Source of the DNA: an uncultured Opitutia bacterium
GTDB lineage: Bacteria; Verrucomicrobiota; Verrucomicrobiia; Opitutales; Opitutaceae
Assembly: GCA_903827245.1 (NCBI GenBank)
Contig: CAIKHO010000035.1
Span: 1-56,675, forward strand
Length of the DNA: 56,675 bases
Direction of reading: 5' to 3'
The position numbers and the translations under genes are program-made. How positions within the stretch are numbered: the first letter of the stretch is position 1; each line of letters opens with the position of its first letter. Of the stretch, positions 34,609 through 41,681 are shown piece by piece. Below the pieces are notes generated by a model, which saw nothing but the letters and a program-made list of their open reading frames with translations, ran no database searches and was not told where the DNA came from.

Positions 34609-34955
34609 TCTTGATGACGCAGGCCGCACAAGTCATCGGGAGGTAGTGGGTCAGTTTGCCGACGAATCGATGCAGGAGCGGCTTCACGCCGCGATGCTTC
34701 GCTCTGCGGCTCCAAACATCCCGGCATAGAGCCGCTTCTACATTTTCAAACTGACACACTTCCCATCGGGACCACGGCTTGACCCATGGGCGGCCAAACG
34801 ACCTGCCATGGGAGTGCCGGCCAGACATCCCGTTAATTTTGAAATGGATTGAACCTCCGGGGTTCAGGGTGCGGATTCAGGCTCTTGGACGCCCTGTGCG
34901 ATTTGTGAAACCTTGTGAAACGCGTTGTGTCGTTATAGCCACTCTTCACTCAGTC
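34609..34955. other. 347-bp gap with palindrome and tandem motif
   Basis: No gene is visible. It holds the inverted repeat GTGGGTCAGTTTG (34646-34658)/CAAACTGACACAC (34747-34759), with an inner GGAGCGGCTTC-type hairpin between about 34675 and 34740. Closer to the next gene TTGTGAAAC occurs twice, at 34903-34911 and 34913-34921, spaced one helical turn (10 bp). The promoter of the 34956 gene should be here, but no good -35/-10 pair is clear. Confidence 0.5.
34646..34759. repeat. GTCAGTTTG inverted repeat with REP-like core
   Basis: The outer arms are 34646-34658 and 34747-34759. The core contains TGCAGGAGCGGCTTCACG and an inverted GAGCCGCTTCTACA. The GGAGCGGCTTC word resembles pseudomonad REP sequences, probably by convergence. 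Confidence 0.55.
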
Positions 34956-35507
34956 ATGAAAACCATTCTCTTCCTCGGTCTTGTCTTGGTCACACTGGCG
35001 CCGGCCCAGGCCCAGGTCTTTCGTCCCGCGGGCTTTGGCGGTCACAGCGGCTGGCACGGTGGTGGCCGTGGCTTCGGCTACCGTGATGGCTGGTGGGGCG
35101 TCGGGATTTACGCTCCCGTTGTCCTCGGCAGCTATGTTTATCGCGATGTCCCGGCGGTCTACACCGACTATGGCTACGATGCGGGTTACTATGCGGCGCC
35201 GAGTTACCAGGCGAGCGGTACTTGGCTGGGGGCACTGGCCGGTGCGATCATTGGGCGCAATAGCGGCAGCCTCGGTCACAATGCTTGGCGCGGGGCCGCT
35301 TACGGCGCGGGTCTCGGTTTCCTGCTTGGCACGGTCGCCGACAGCAACGCCCGCGCGCCCGCCGGCACCGTGGCCCGGCAGGCCAGCGTACCGGTTGTGA
35401 CGTCGGCACCGGCTCAGGCCGCCCAGCCCGTCACCATCATCAACAATTATTACAACACCCCGGCCACGCCGATGACCTCGGCGAACGGCTTGTTCGGCCG
35501 CAACTGA
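34956..35507 (+). CDS. Exported glycine-zipper-like protein
   Basis: The 183-residue product has a signal peptide (MKTILFLGLVLVTLAPAQAQ) and a Gly/Tyr/Trp-rich segment. A hydrophobic Gly-zipper pattern follows, LGALAGAIIGRNSGSLGHNAWRGAAYGAGLGFLLG, split here only to show Gly spacing of GxxxG type. An Asn/Tyr-rich INNYYN region lies near the end. Glycine-zipper proteins often sit in outer membrane or envelope. Not assigned to a named family. It precedes the LpoB-like cluster on the same strand, but with a 96-bp gap. Confidence 0.75.
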   Translation: MKTILFLGLVLVTLAPAQAQVFRPAGFGGHSGWHGGGRGFGYRDGWWGVGIYAPVVLGSYVYRDVPAVYTDYGYDAGYYAAPSYQASGTWLGALAGAIIGRNSGSLGHNAWRGAAYGAGLGFLLGTVADSNARAPAGTVARQASVPVVTSAPAQAAQPVTIINNYYNTPATPMTSANGLFGRN

Positions 35508-35603
35508 GCGCGCGGCGGAGCATCACCCGGCCGCGGGATTTTTTACCCGCGATCATCCCGGTTTACCTGACGCCAGATCCGGCCGCAAATTTTCCACCAC
35601 ACC

Positions 35604-36239
35604 ATGAAAACCTCCCTCCGGTTTGTGTTTCTCTCCAGCCTGGCGGCCGTGCCCGCGTTTTTTGCCGGCTGCGCCGCCTCCCAGGGCGTGCAGAATCCCT
35701 CGGGCGTTCCCGTGACCGAGATGAGACCCGATGAGCACGGCACCGTGGCCGGCACCGGCGTCGAATCCCAGGATCTCGTGGCCGTCACCGACAAGATGGC
35801 GCGCAGCATCCTCGGCATCCCGCAGATCACGCGCGCCCAGGTGCCGCCGCGGATCGTGATCGATCCGGTGAAGAACGACACGCGTTTCCCGATCAACAAG
35901 GACCTCTTCACCGACCGCATCCGCATCCAGCTCAACTCGAAGGCCACCGGCCGCGTGGTGTTCTTGGCGCGCGACCGTATGCAGGCGCTGGAACGCGAGC
36001 GCGCGCTCAAGCAATCCGGCCAGGTCACCGCCAGCGCCGACCCGAACGTCGTCGAGTTCCGCGGCGCGGACTATTTCCTCACGGGCAAGCTGGGCGGCCT
36101 GACGACCCGGACCTCCGCCGGCACGAGCGATTACATCCTCTACAGTTTCCAGCTCATCGATGCGCGGACCAGCGAGATTGTCTGGGAGGACTCCTCCGAG
36201 ATCAAGAAGCAGGGCCTCGAGGACGCGGCCTACCGGTAA
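35604..36239 (+). CDS. LpoB-like penicillin-binding protein activator lipoprotein
   Basis: The 211-residue product has a lipoprotein signal, with lipobox FFAGC at Cys22. A domain matching the LpoB/FlgN-like family (COG3417) follows: RIVIDPVKNDTRFPINKDLF, FLARDRMQALERERALKQSG and YFLTGKLGGLTTRT. LpoB reaches from the outer membrane to stimulate the bifunctional peptidoglycan synthase PBP1B in enterobacteria; the role in this lineage is inferred. It starts a plus-strand unit with COG3014-like, YcfL-like and hypothetical exported proteins (gaps 41, 24 and 85 bp). Confidence 0.82.
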   Translation: MKTSLRFVFLSSLAAVPAFFAGCAASQGVQNPSGVPVTEMRPDEHGTVAGTGVESQDLVAVTDKMARSILGIPQITRAQVPPRIVIDPVKNDTRFPINKDLFTDRIRIQLNSKATGRVVFLARDRMQALERERALKQSGQVTASADPNVVEFRGADYFLTGKLGGLTTRTSAGTSDYILYSFQLIDARTSEIVWEDSSEIKKQGLEDAAYR

Positions 36240-36280
36240 TTCAGCGTCGCGCGTTCCCGCCGCGCCAACGACTGTCATCC

Positions 36281-37582
36281 ATGCCCAGCTCACGCCATGC
36301 ATCGTCGAGCCGATTCCAACCGCCGGGCTCGTTCCGGTCCCGCGCGGGAATCGCAGCCGTCATGTCCGCGACCTTGCTCGCCCTGAACGGCTGCGTGGAG
36401 GCGCCGGTGCAACCGCCGGTCCACCTCACCGGCGACCCCGTGGCCGACGGGAACGCCCAGCTGGCCGTGGCGCCGCCGAAGGACCGCGTGCTGTGGGATT
36501 ACCGCATTGCCGCTTCGGCCCTCCGCGCGGGCAAGTACGACGAGGCCGGGGCCCGGCTCGACGACGCGATCGCGCGCATCGGCGGCATCATCACGAACGA
36601 CGCGGCGGCGAAAAAGGCCCGCAGCTATTTCACCGCCGAGAGCGAAAAGACATTCATCGGCGAGCCCTACGAGCGCGTGATGGCCTTTTATTACCGCGGG
36701 CTGCTCTACTGGCGCGACGGCCAGCCGGACAATGCCCGCGCCTGTTTCCGCTCGGCGCAGTTCATCGACAGCGCGGCGGAGCAGGAAACCTACCGGAGCG
36801 ATTACGTGCTGCTCGATTACCTCGACGGCCTGGCCACCGCGAAACTCTCCGACGACGGCAGCGACGCCTTTGCCCGCGCCCAGAAACTGGCGAAGCACGA
36901 CCTTCCGCCCTATGATCCGGCCGCCAACGTGCTGTTTTTCGTCGAGTTCGGCCAAGGTCCGCGCAAATACGGCGCCGGCCAGTACGGCGAGCAGCTGAAA
37001 TTCCGGGTCCAGCCCTCGCGGGTCCGCTCCGCGGCGCTGGCGGTTGCCGGCCATACCGTTTATTTTACCCCGTGGGACAACTTGGATTTCCAGGCCATTA
37101 CCCGGGGCGGTCGCGTGATGGACTACATCCTCGGCAACAAGGCGGTCTTCAAGCAGGGCGCCGATGCGGTCGGTGACCTCGCCCTCGCCGGCGCGGCCAT
37201 CGCCGCCGACAATATCTACAAGGATCCGCCCCGGAGGCCGCCGGCGCGGGATGACCGGAAGGGCGACAATCCGCCCGACACGGTGAAGGAGGAAAAGAAC
37301 TACGATGCCGAGAACGCCGCCATTGCGCTTGGCGTCATCGGGCTCATCGGCAAGGTTGCCTCGGCGGCCACGACCCCGCGGGCGGATACCCGGACATGGG
37401 ACAATCTTCCCCAATACCTGAGTTTTTCGGCGCTGCACCTGCCGCCGGGTTCCTATCCGGCTTCCCTCCAGTTCTATGACGCCGAGGGCCGTTCGGTCCC
37501 GGACCTTGGGCGCCACATCACCGTCACCGTCGGGGATGCCTCCCGCGACACCGTCGTAATTCTGAGCGAACTTAAACGTTGA
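36281..37582 (+). CDS. COG3014-like lipoprotein
   Basis: The 433-residue product has a lipobox, TLLALNGC, at about residue 38 behind a long, Ser/Arg-rich N-terminus. A later ATG near residue 28 may be the real start. The body shows a TPR-like helical part, with FIGEPYERVMAFYYRGLLY and DNARACFRSAQF. A basic, beta-rich second half includes LYFTPWDNLD-like FTPWDNLDFQAIT. COG3014 proteins occur beside LpoB and YcfL in other bacteria, and the same order here supports the assignment. Function unknown. Confidence 0.7.
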   Translation: MPSSRHASSSRFQPPGSFRSRAGIAAVMSATLLALNGCVEAPVQPPVHLTGDPVADGNAQLAVAPPKDRVLWDYRIAASALRAGKYDEAGARLDDAIARIGGIITNDAAAKKARSYFTAESEKTFIGEPYERVMAFYYRGLLYWRDGQPDNARACFRSAQFIDSAAEQETYRSDYVLLDYLDGLATAKLSDDGSDAFARAQKLAKHDLPPYDPAANVLFFVEFGQGPRKYGAGQYGEQLKFRVQPSRVRSAALAVAGHTVYFTPWDNLDFQAITRGGRVMDYILGNKAVFKQGADAVGDLALAGAAIAADNIYKDPPRRPPARDDRKGDNPPDTVKEEKNYDAENAAIALGVIGLIGKVASAATTPRADTRTWDNLPQYLSFSALHLPPGSYPASLQFYDAEGRSVPDLGRHITVTVGDASRDTVVILSELKR

Positions 37583-37606
37583 ACCGCAGTCTCACCCCTC
37601 ACGCCT

Positions 37607-38026
37607 ATGAACACCAAACCCTTCATCCTCCTCGCCGCCGTGGCCGGCCTCGCGCTGCTGGGCGGCTGCGCCACCGAGCCCGGACCCTATGCGGCGCAGG
37701 ACACAACCAAGTACACCGTCGAGAACACGGAGAAGTTCGTGCTGCTCGACAAGCCCACCCAGACGTCGGTCACCTGCACGGGCCTGCAGGAGGCCTTGCT
37801 CCCTGACGGACGCCTCGACGTCGTGGCCAACGTCAAGAACCGCGAGAGCCGCCGCATCGAGGTCCAGGTCAACTGCGTGTTCAAGGACGAGCAGGGCTTC
37901 TCCACCGGCGACGAGACGCCGTTCCAGACCCTGATCCTGGCCGAGTACTCCACGGAGGCCGTGCACTTCACGGCCATGAACACCCTGGCAAAAAAGTACA
38001 CCATCCGCGTCCGCCAAGCCCGCTGA
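37607..38026 (+). CDS. YcfL-like lipoprotein (DUF1425)
   Basis: The 139-residue product has a lipoprotein signal, GLALLGGC, with Cys22 as the lipid site. Its mature part reads VVANVKNRESRRIEVQVNCVFKD and EAVHFTAMN, the beta-sandwich pattern of YcfL/DUF1425. In E. coli ycfL lies next to lpoB; the neighbourhood here is the same. Function is not established. It is the third gene of the envelope unit, 24 bp after the COG3014-like gene. Confidence 0.78.
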   Translation: MNTKPFILLAAVAGLALLGGCATEPGPYAAQDTTKYTVENTEKFVLLDKPTQTSVTCTGLQEALLPDGRLDVVANVKNRESRRIEVQVNCVFKDEQGFSTGDETPFQTLILAEYSTEAVHFTAMNTLAKKYTIRVRQAR

Positions 38027-38111
38027 GGCGGGCGAAACCCTGCACCTTTTTCTTCTGTCATCCGTTTCCGCGCCTCCGCCTTGGACTGACAAAACGAAAC
38101 CAAGCCACGCC

Positions 38112-38948
38112 ATGAACACCCGCGTCCTCCTGCCCGCCCTTTTCGTTTCGCTCCTTTCCGTCCCGGTGCTGCGCGCCCAATCCCGGAACGATTTTCAACC
38201 CCCGCCGCCGGTTGTGCAGACCGTGCGGCCGGCTCCGGCCACCGTGCCCGCGGCGGAGAACCAGAAGCTTTACGGCCAGCCGGCCGGGCTCGTCCAGGCC
38301 GAGACGGCCCAGGGCATCGTGGCCCGCTTCCGCGACGCCTATGGTTCGCCCGGCTCGCCGCGCATCGTGGTTTATGTGAACCGGTCGCTGATCGACACCG
38401 CCTCCGGGCTCCGGCTGACCGGCCATACCGAGAAATACGAAAAGACCGACGGCTCCGGCAAGACCAACGGTGAGAACACCTACCAGTTCCGAGAGGGCGC
38501 CAAGCCCGCGCTGGCCGACCGGCAGACCGTGCGGGACATCGAGCGGCTCTTCGGCCGGGTATTTCGCAACGGCAACGCCCGGCTCGCGGACCAACAGACC
38601 GCCGTCGACCTCCTGGCCGACAAGCCCGGCGAGCGCCTCGCCGGCGACCAGGCTGCCAAGGAACGCGAAGCGCTGACGGCGGTGGCGGACATCGCGATCG
38701 AAATTCTCATCTCCAGCCGCAACCTCACCGTGCCCGGGGTCTCCGGCGACCAAGTGGTCGCGGTGCCCGACATCCAGGCGACCGCCATCCGGCTGAAGGA
38801 CGCCGCGATCCTCGGCCAGGCCAGCGCGAGCGACGTGCTGGGCAAGGGCGGGCCGGCCGGCCGAATCGCGCAGAATTTCGATGTTAACGACGTCACGGAG
38901 GCCACCGCGCTCGCGCTGATGGAAGACATGCTCACCGGCGCGAAATAG
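38112..38948 (+). CDS. Hypothetical exported protein of the LpoB-like unit
   Basis: The 278-residue product begins with a signal peptide (MNTRVLLPALFVSLLSVPVLRAQ), then a Pro-rich segment (FQPPPPVVQTVRP). A mixed alpha/beta domain follows, with RIVVYVNRSLIDT, RQTVRDIERLFGRVFRNGNA and VVAVPDIQATAIRL. I do not recognise a family. Its shared strand and place behind three predicted lipoproteins suggest an envelope role. An inverted repeat and terminator follow. Confidence 0.68.
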   Translation: MNTRVLLPALFVSLLSVPVLRAQSRNDFQPPPPVVQTVRPAPATVPAAENQKLYGQPAGLVQAETAQGIVARFRDAYGSPGSPRIVVYVNRSLIDTASGLRLTGHTEKYEKTDGSGKTNGENTYQFREGAKPALADRQTVRDIERLFGRVFRNGNARLADQQTAVDLLADKPGERLAGDQAAKEREALTAVADIAIEILISSRNLTVPGVSGDQVVAVPDIQATAIRLKDAAILGQASASDVLGKGGPAGRIAQNFDVNDVTEATALALMEDMLTGAK

Positions 38949-39007
38949 CGCGGCGCCGACAGAAAGCAGGGCGTGCTCCAGGCCGCCCTTTCGATCCATC
39001 GAAATTT

Positions 39008-39077
39008 GGCCACAGATTACACAGATGGGCACGCATAACGCATGCGAATATCTGTGCCCATCTGTGTAATCTGTGTC
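39008..39077. repeat. CACAGATTACACAGATGGGC inverted repeat
   Basis: Arms 39008-39032 and 39054-39077 are almost perfect inverted copies of CACAGATTACACAGATGGGC. The same word pattern, CACAGATAACACGGATGGGC, forms the palindrome at 41604-41680, and a single decayed piece lies at 7211-7240. Confidence 0.7.
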
Positions 39078-39096
39078 TCACCACTCAACGAGATCC

Positions 39097-39121
39097 GGAG
39101 GGCGGGTTGAAAACCCGCCCT
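39097..39121. repeat. GGGCGGGTT hairpin, GTAGGGC family
   Basis: GGGCGGGTTGAAAACCCGCCC forms a tight hairpin followed by TAC. Read on the other strand it begins GTAGGGCGGGTTT, like the arms at 7283-7397. Confidence 0.5.
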
Positions 39122-39138
39122 ACTTGAGAATTACGACG

Positions 39139-39166
39139 GAGCCCGTGTGGGCTCGGCTATTTTTTT
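39139..39166 (+). terminator. Intrinsic terminator of the envelope gene unit
   Basis: GAGCCC (39139-39144), loop GTGT, GGGCTC (39149-39154), then GGCTA and seven T (39160-39166). Orientation matches termination of the plus-strand LpoB-like unit. The T-run overlaps the end of the minus-strand gene at 39157. Confidence 0.7.
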
Positions 39167-39447
39167 GTCTCCGCCGGGGCCGGGGCGGTCATTGGTCCGA
39201 AGCTTACGCCCTTGGCGGCCTCGTCCATCTCTTTCACGGCGGCGTCGATCGCGGCCTTTTCTTTCGTGGAATCCTTCACCACCGGCTTTCCGCTGGAAAA
39301 ATCGATCGTCTTGCCGTCCTCGATCGCCACCGGCGGATTGTTGCTTGCTGACGGGGCCGCGGCCGGCCGGGACCGGCGTAGCACCAAGGCGGCTGTGACA
39401 AGGACAACTACGGCGACCAGAATCAGGACAGCACGTTTGGTTTTCAC
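39157..39447 (-). CDS. Small single-pass membrane protein
   Basis: From GTG 39447 the 96-residue product starts MKTKRAVLILVAVVVLVTAA, a basic N-terminus followed by a strong transmembrane helix. A charged soluble part follows, ending FGPMTAPAPAETKK. There is no known domain. A TTG at 39498 would add 17 residues without purpose. The gene is convergent with the envelope unit and divergent from the MATE exporter. Coding support comes from the membrane signature and charge pattern only. Confidence 0.55.
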   Translation of the reverse strand: MKTKRAVLILVAVVVLVTAALVLRRSRPAAAPSASNNPPVAIEDGKTIDFSSGKPVVKDSTKEKAAIDAAVKEMDEAAKGVSFGPMTAPAPAETKK

Positions 39448-39748
39448 GATGTGGTGGGATGCGGCAACGGCTGTTGATGAACCAACCCACCCTGACAATT
39501 TCCGGCGGGCTGTCCAAATCTATCGGGCCCTCGGTGGTGGATCCCGTTTGAACGGAGTTGGAGCGAGTTGACTCCAACGCGCTGGAACCCGCCGGCCAAG
39601 GGTGATGACTGACGGAGCCAAAAACGTGTTGGGGTCAACGCGTTCCATCCGGCCAGACGCGAACGGATAAGCCGCGCCGTACCTGGGTTGTGCGACGGAC
39701 ATTTTTCGCGTGTATTCGTCTGATTCGCGGACACTTTCCGCCTGCCGC
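39448..39748. other. 301-bp gap with TGGAACGCGTTGAC palindrome
   Basis: No gene is seen between the small membrane protein and the MATE exporter, which are divergent. An inverted repeat (about 39557-39650) fills the middle. Both promoters should be here; none is clear enough to mark. Confidence 0.5.
39557..39650. repeat. TGGAACGCGTTGAC inverted repeat, copy 2
   Basis: GTTGGAGCGAGTTGACTCCA on the left and an inverted arm GTTGGGGTCAACGCGTTCCA on the right pair over about 24 bp with a 40-bp spacer. The arms match those of the element at 23999-24076. Confidence 0.6.
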
Positions 39749-41092
39749 ATGCAACGTTATCTCCGTGAAGTCCGCCCGACGCTGGCGCTGGCGCTGCCGA
39801 TCATCATCGGGCAAGTCAGCCAGATGCTCATGGGCATCACGGACAGCGTGATGATCGGCCATACGGGGACGGTGCCGCTGGCCGCGTCGTCCTTCGGCGG
39901 GAATGTCTTTGGCGTTTTTTATCTCGTCGGCATCGGGCTGATGCTGCCGGTCGCGGTCTTTGTCTCGCGGGCCCGCGGCGCCGGACGACCGGAGGAGTGC
40001 GGGGAGTACCTGCGGCACGGCCTGGCGCTGGCGCTGTGCTTCGGGCTGCTCGAAACGGTGGTGATCGCGGTGCTCGGCCTGAACCTGGCCTGGTTCCGGC
40101 AGCCGCCGGAGGTGCTGGCGGTGGTGAATCCGTTTTTCCAGCTGATCGGGATCTCGATCACGCCGGTGCTCGTTTATCTGGCGCTGCGGCAGTTCGCCGA
40201 GGCCATGGGCCGGCCCTGGGTGCCCATGGTCATCATGCTCGCGGGTGTGGGACTCAATGTGTTCCTCAACTGGATCTTTATCTACGGGCACCTCGGTGCG
40301 CCTGCCCTTGGCCTGACCGGGGCCGGAATCTCGACCCTGCTCTCGCGCCTGCTGGCCGTGATGGTGATCCTCGCTTGGCTGTACCGCGACCCGGAGTTGC
40401 GGGCGGTGTTGCCCGCCCGCTGGCTGGCGCCGCTGTCCCGGACCCACGTGGTGGAAATGCTGCGCCTTGGCCTGCCGTCATCGGGCATGCTGTTTTTCGA
40501 GGGCGGCGCCTTTTCGGCCTCGGCGGTCATGATGGGCTGGCTCGGGGCAGTGCCGCTCGCCGCGCACCAGATCGCGATCTCGTGCGCCGCCGTGACCTTC
40601 ATGTTTGTCCTGGGCCTGTCGCTCGCCACCGGCATGCGCCTCAGCGCCGCCGTGGGCGCCGACGAACCCGCCCGCTTGCGGCCGATCGCCGGGAGTGCGC
40701 TTGGCCTCGGCGCCGTGTTCGCGGCATTTTTCATGGTCATCTATTTCGTCGCGGGCGGCACCGTTGCGACCTGGTTCGTGCGGGATCCCGCGGTCGTGGC
40801 TCTGGCGACACGGCTCTTGGTGGTCGCGGCCCTCTTCCAGTTTTTCGACGGCGGCCAGGTGATCGGCGCGGCGTCCCTGCGCAGCCTGGGCGACGTGAAA
40901 CTCCCCGCGCTGATCACCTTTGTGGCCTACTGGGTGGTGGCGATGCCGGGCGGTTACCTGCTCGGCGTGCGGGCCGGCTTCGGCGCCGTGGGCATCTGGT
41001 CCGCATTGGCCGCCGGCCTCGCCCTGGCCGCGGTGTTGCTCGCCCTGCGCTTCGTGCGCCTGACCCGGCCTGAGGCAGGAATGGGCATCTAG
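39749..41092 (+). CDS. MATE-family efflux transporter
   Basis: The 447-residue protein has twelve predicted membrane helices in two repeats. The first helix region reads LALALPIIIGQVSQMLMGIT and the second half begins MLRLGLPSSGMLFFEGGAF. The loops GAVPLAAHQIAISC and FQFFDGGQVIGAASLRSLGD are NorM/MATE-typical. MATE carriers expel cationic drugs or metabolites with Na+ or H+. ATG 39749 is chosen; the frame upstream to 39710 has no conserved start. A palindrome lies downstream at about 41104-41216. Confidence 0.9.
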   Translation: MQRYLREVRPTLALALPIIIGQVSQMLMGITDSVMIGHTGTVPLAASSFGGNVFGVFYLVGIGLMLPVAVFVSRARGAGRPEECGEYLRHGLALALCFGLLETVVIAVLGLNLAWFRQPPEVLAVVNPFFQLIGISITPVLVYLALRQFAEAMGRPWVPMVIMLAGVGLNVFLNWIFIYGHLGAPALGLTGAGISTLLSRLLAVMVILAWLYRDPELRAVLPARWLAPLSRTHVVEMLRLGLPSSGMLFFEGGAFSASAVMMGWLGAVPLAAHQIAISCAAVTFMFVLGLSLATGMRLSAAVGADEPARLRPIAGSALGLGAVFAAFFMVIYFVAGGTVATWFVRDPAVVALATRLLVVAALFQFFDGGQVIGAASLRSLGDVKLPALITFVAYWVVAMPGGYLLGVRAGFGAVGIWSALAAGLALAAVLLALRFVRLTRPEAGMGI

Positions 41093-41103
41093 TGCGCGCC
41101 TGA

Positions 41104-41216
41104 TACCAACATCCCGTTGGATTTGGACCTGTGTCTTGCAGGTCGGCGGCCACCTGGCCTACTGGCATGAATTGGCCGGTAGGCTAAAGTACAAAACCTG
41201 GCGGACGTTGGTATTA
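41104..41216. repeat. TACCAAC inverted repeat after the MATE gene
   Basis: GATACCAACATCCCG (41103-41117) pairs with CGGACGTTGGTATT (41203-41217 region). Inside is GGCCTACTGGC/GGCCGGTAGGC around 41156-41184. It lies between the MATE gene and the DUF167 gene, which are convergent. Confidence 0.5.
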
Positions 41217-41248
41217 CCGGCCGAAATTCCGCGGTGGCAGACGGGCCG

Positions 41249-41270
41249 TTTGTCACCTATTGGGTTACAA
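41249..41270. repeat. 23-bp palindrome, copy 2, at the end of DUF167 gene
   Basis: TTTGTCACCTATTGGGTTAC matches 360-382 except for two bases. It carries the TAG stop of the DUF167 gene (41257-41259), read in a different frame from copy 1. Confidence 0.6.
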
Positions 41271-41565
41271 GCCGGGTTGGACGGGATTTATTTGCTGCCG
41301 GTTCCAGTCGGGCGCGGACCTCGGCGAGGGTGAGGCCGGCGATGAGGATGAGCTTTTGCCGGGAGGTGCCTCCGTGGGCGACGGTGACCGCGCGGCGGGG
41401 CAGGCCGAGTTCCCCGGCGAGGAAGGCGCAGAGCTCCTCGTTGGCGCGCCCTTCGAGCGCGGGGGCATGGACCTTGACCTTGAGCGCATCGCCGAGCCAG
41501 CCGGCCACCGCGTTGCGCGGGGCGTTGGGAACGGCCTTGATGGCGAGCCTACAGGATTTTTCCAC
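41257..41565 (-). CDS. DUF167 (YggU) family protein
   Basis: The 102-residue protein has the YggU core: CRLAIKAVPNAPRNAVAGWL, VKVHAPALEGRANEELCAFL and GLPRRAVTVAHGGTSRQK. Members are small cytoplasmic proteins of unknown role, often next to YggT. Here there is no yggT beside it. The last residues, RLVTQ, and the stop come from the 23-bp palindrome, so the natural C-terminus may have been replaced. Confidence 0.85.
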   Translation of the reverse strand: MEKSCRLAIKAVPNAPRNAVAGWLGDALKVKVHAPALEGRANEELCAFLAGELGLPRRAVTVAHGGTSRQKLILIAGLTLAEVRARLEPAANKSRPTRLVTQ

Positions 41566-41603
41566 GGGATCGTTTGCCTCAGATTTAGGGAAAGAGGAAT
41601 TTT

Positions 41604-41680
41604 TTTAGCCACAGATAACACGGATGGGCACAGATGAGCCGATTCCCCATCTTTGCCCATCCGTGTTATCTGTGGCTAAA
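41604..41680. repeat. TTTAGCCACAGATAACACGG inverted repeat
   Basis: Two 33-bp arms (41604-41636 and 41648-41680) differ at one position, with an 11-bp loop. Belongs to the family of the repeat at 39008-39077. It abuts the TAA of the cystathionine gamma-synthase gene on one side and a T7 run (41600-41606) on the other. Confidence 0.75.
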
Positions 41681-41681
41681 C

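Noticed and set aside
34675-34740. Pseudomonas-type REP sequence
   Set aside because: The GGAGCGGCTTC word is short and within a different outer palindrome; no REP-associated transposase is in the window.
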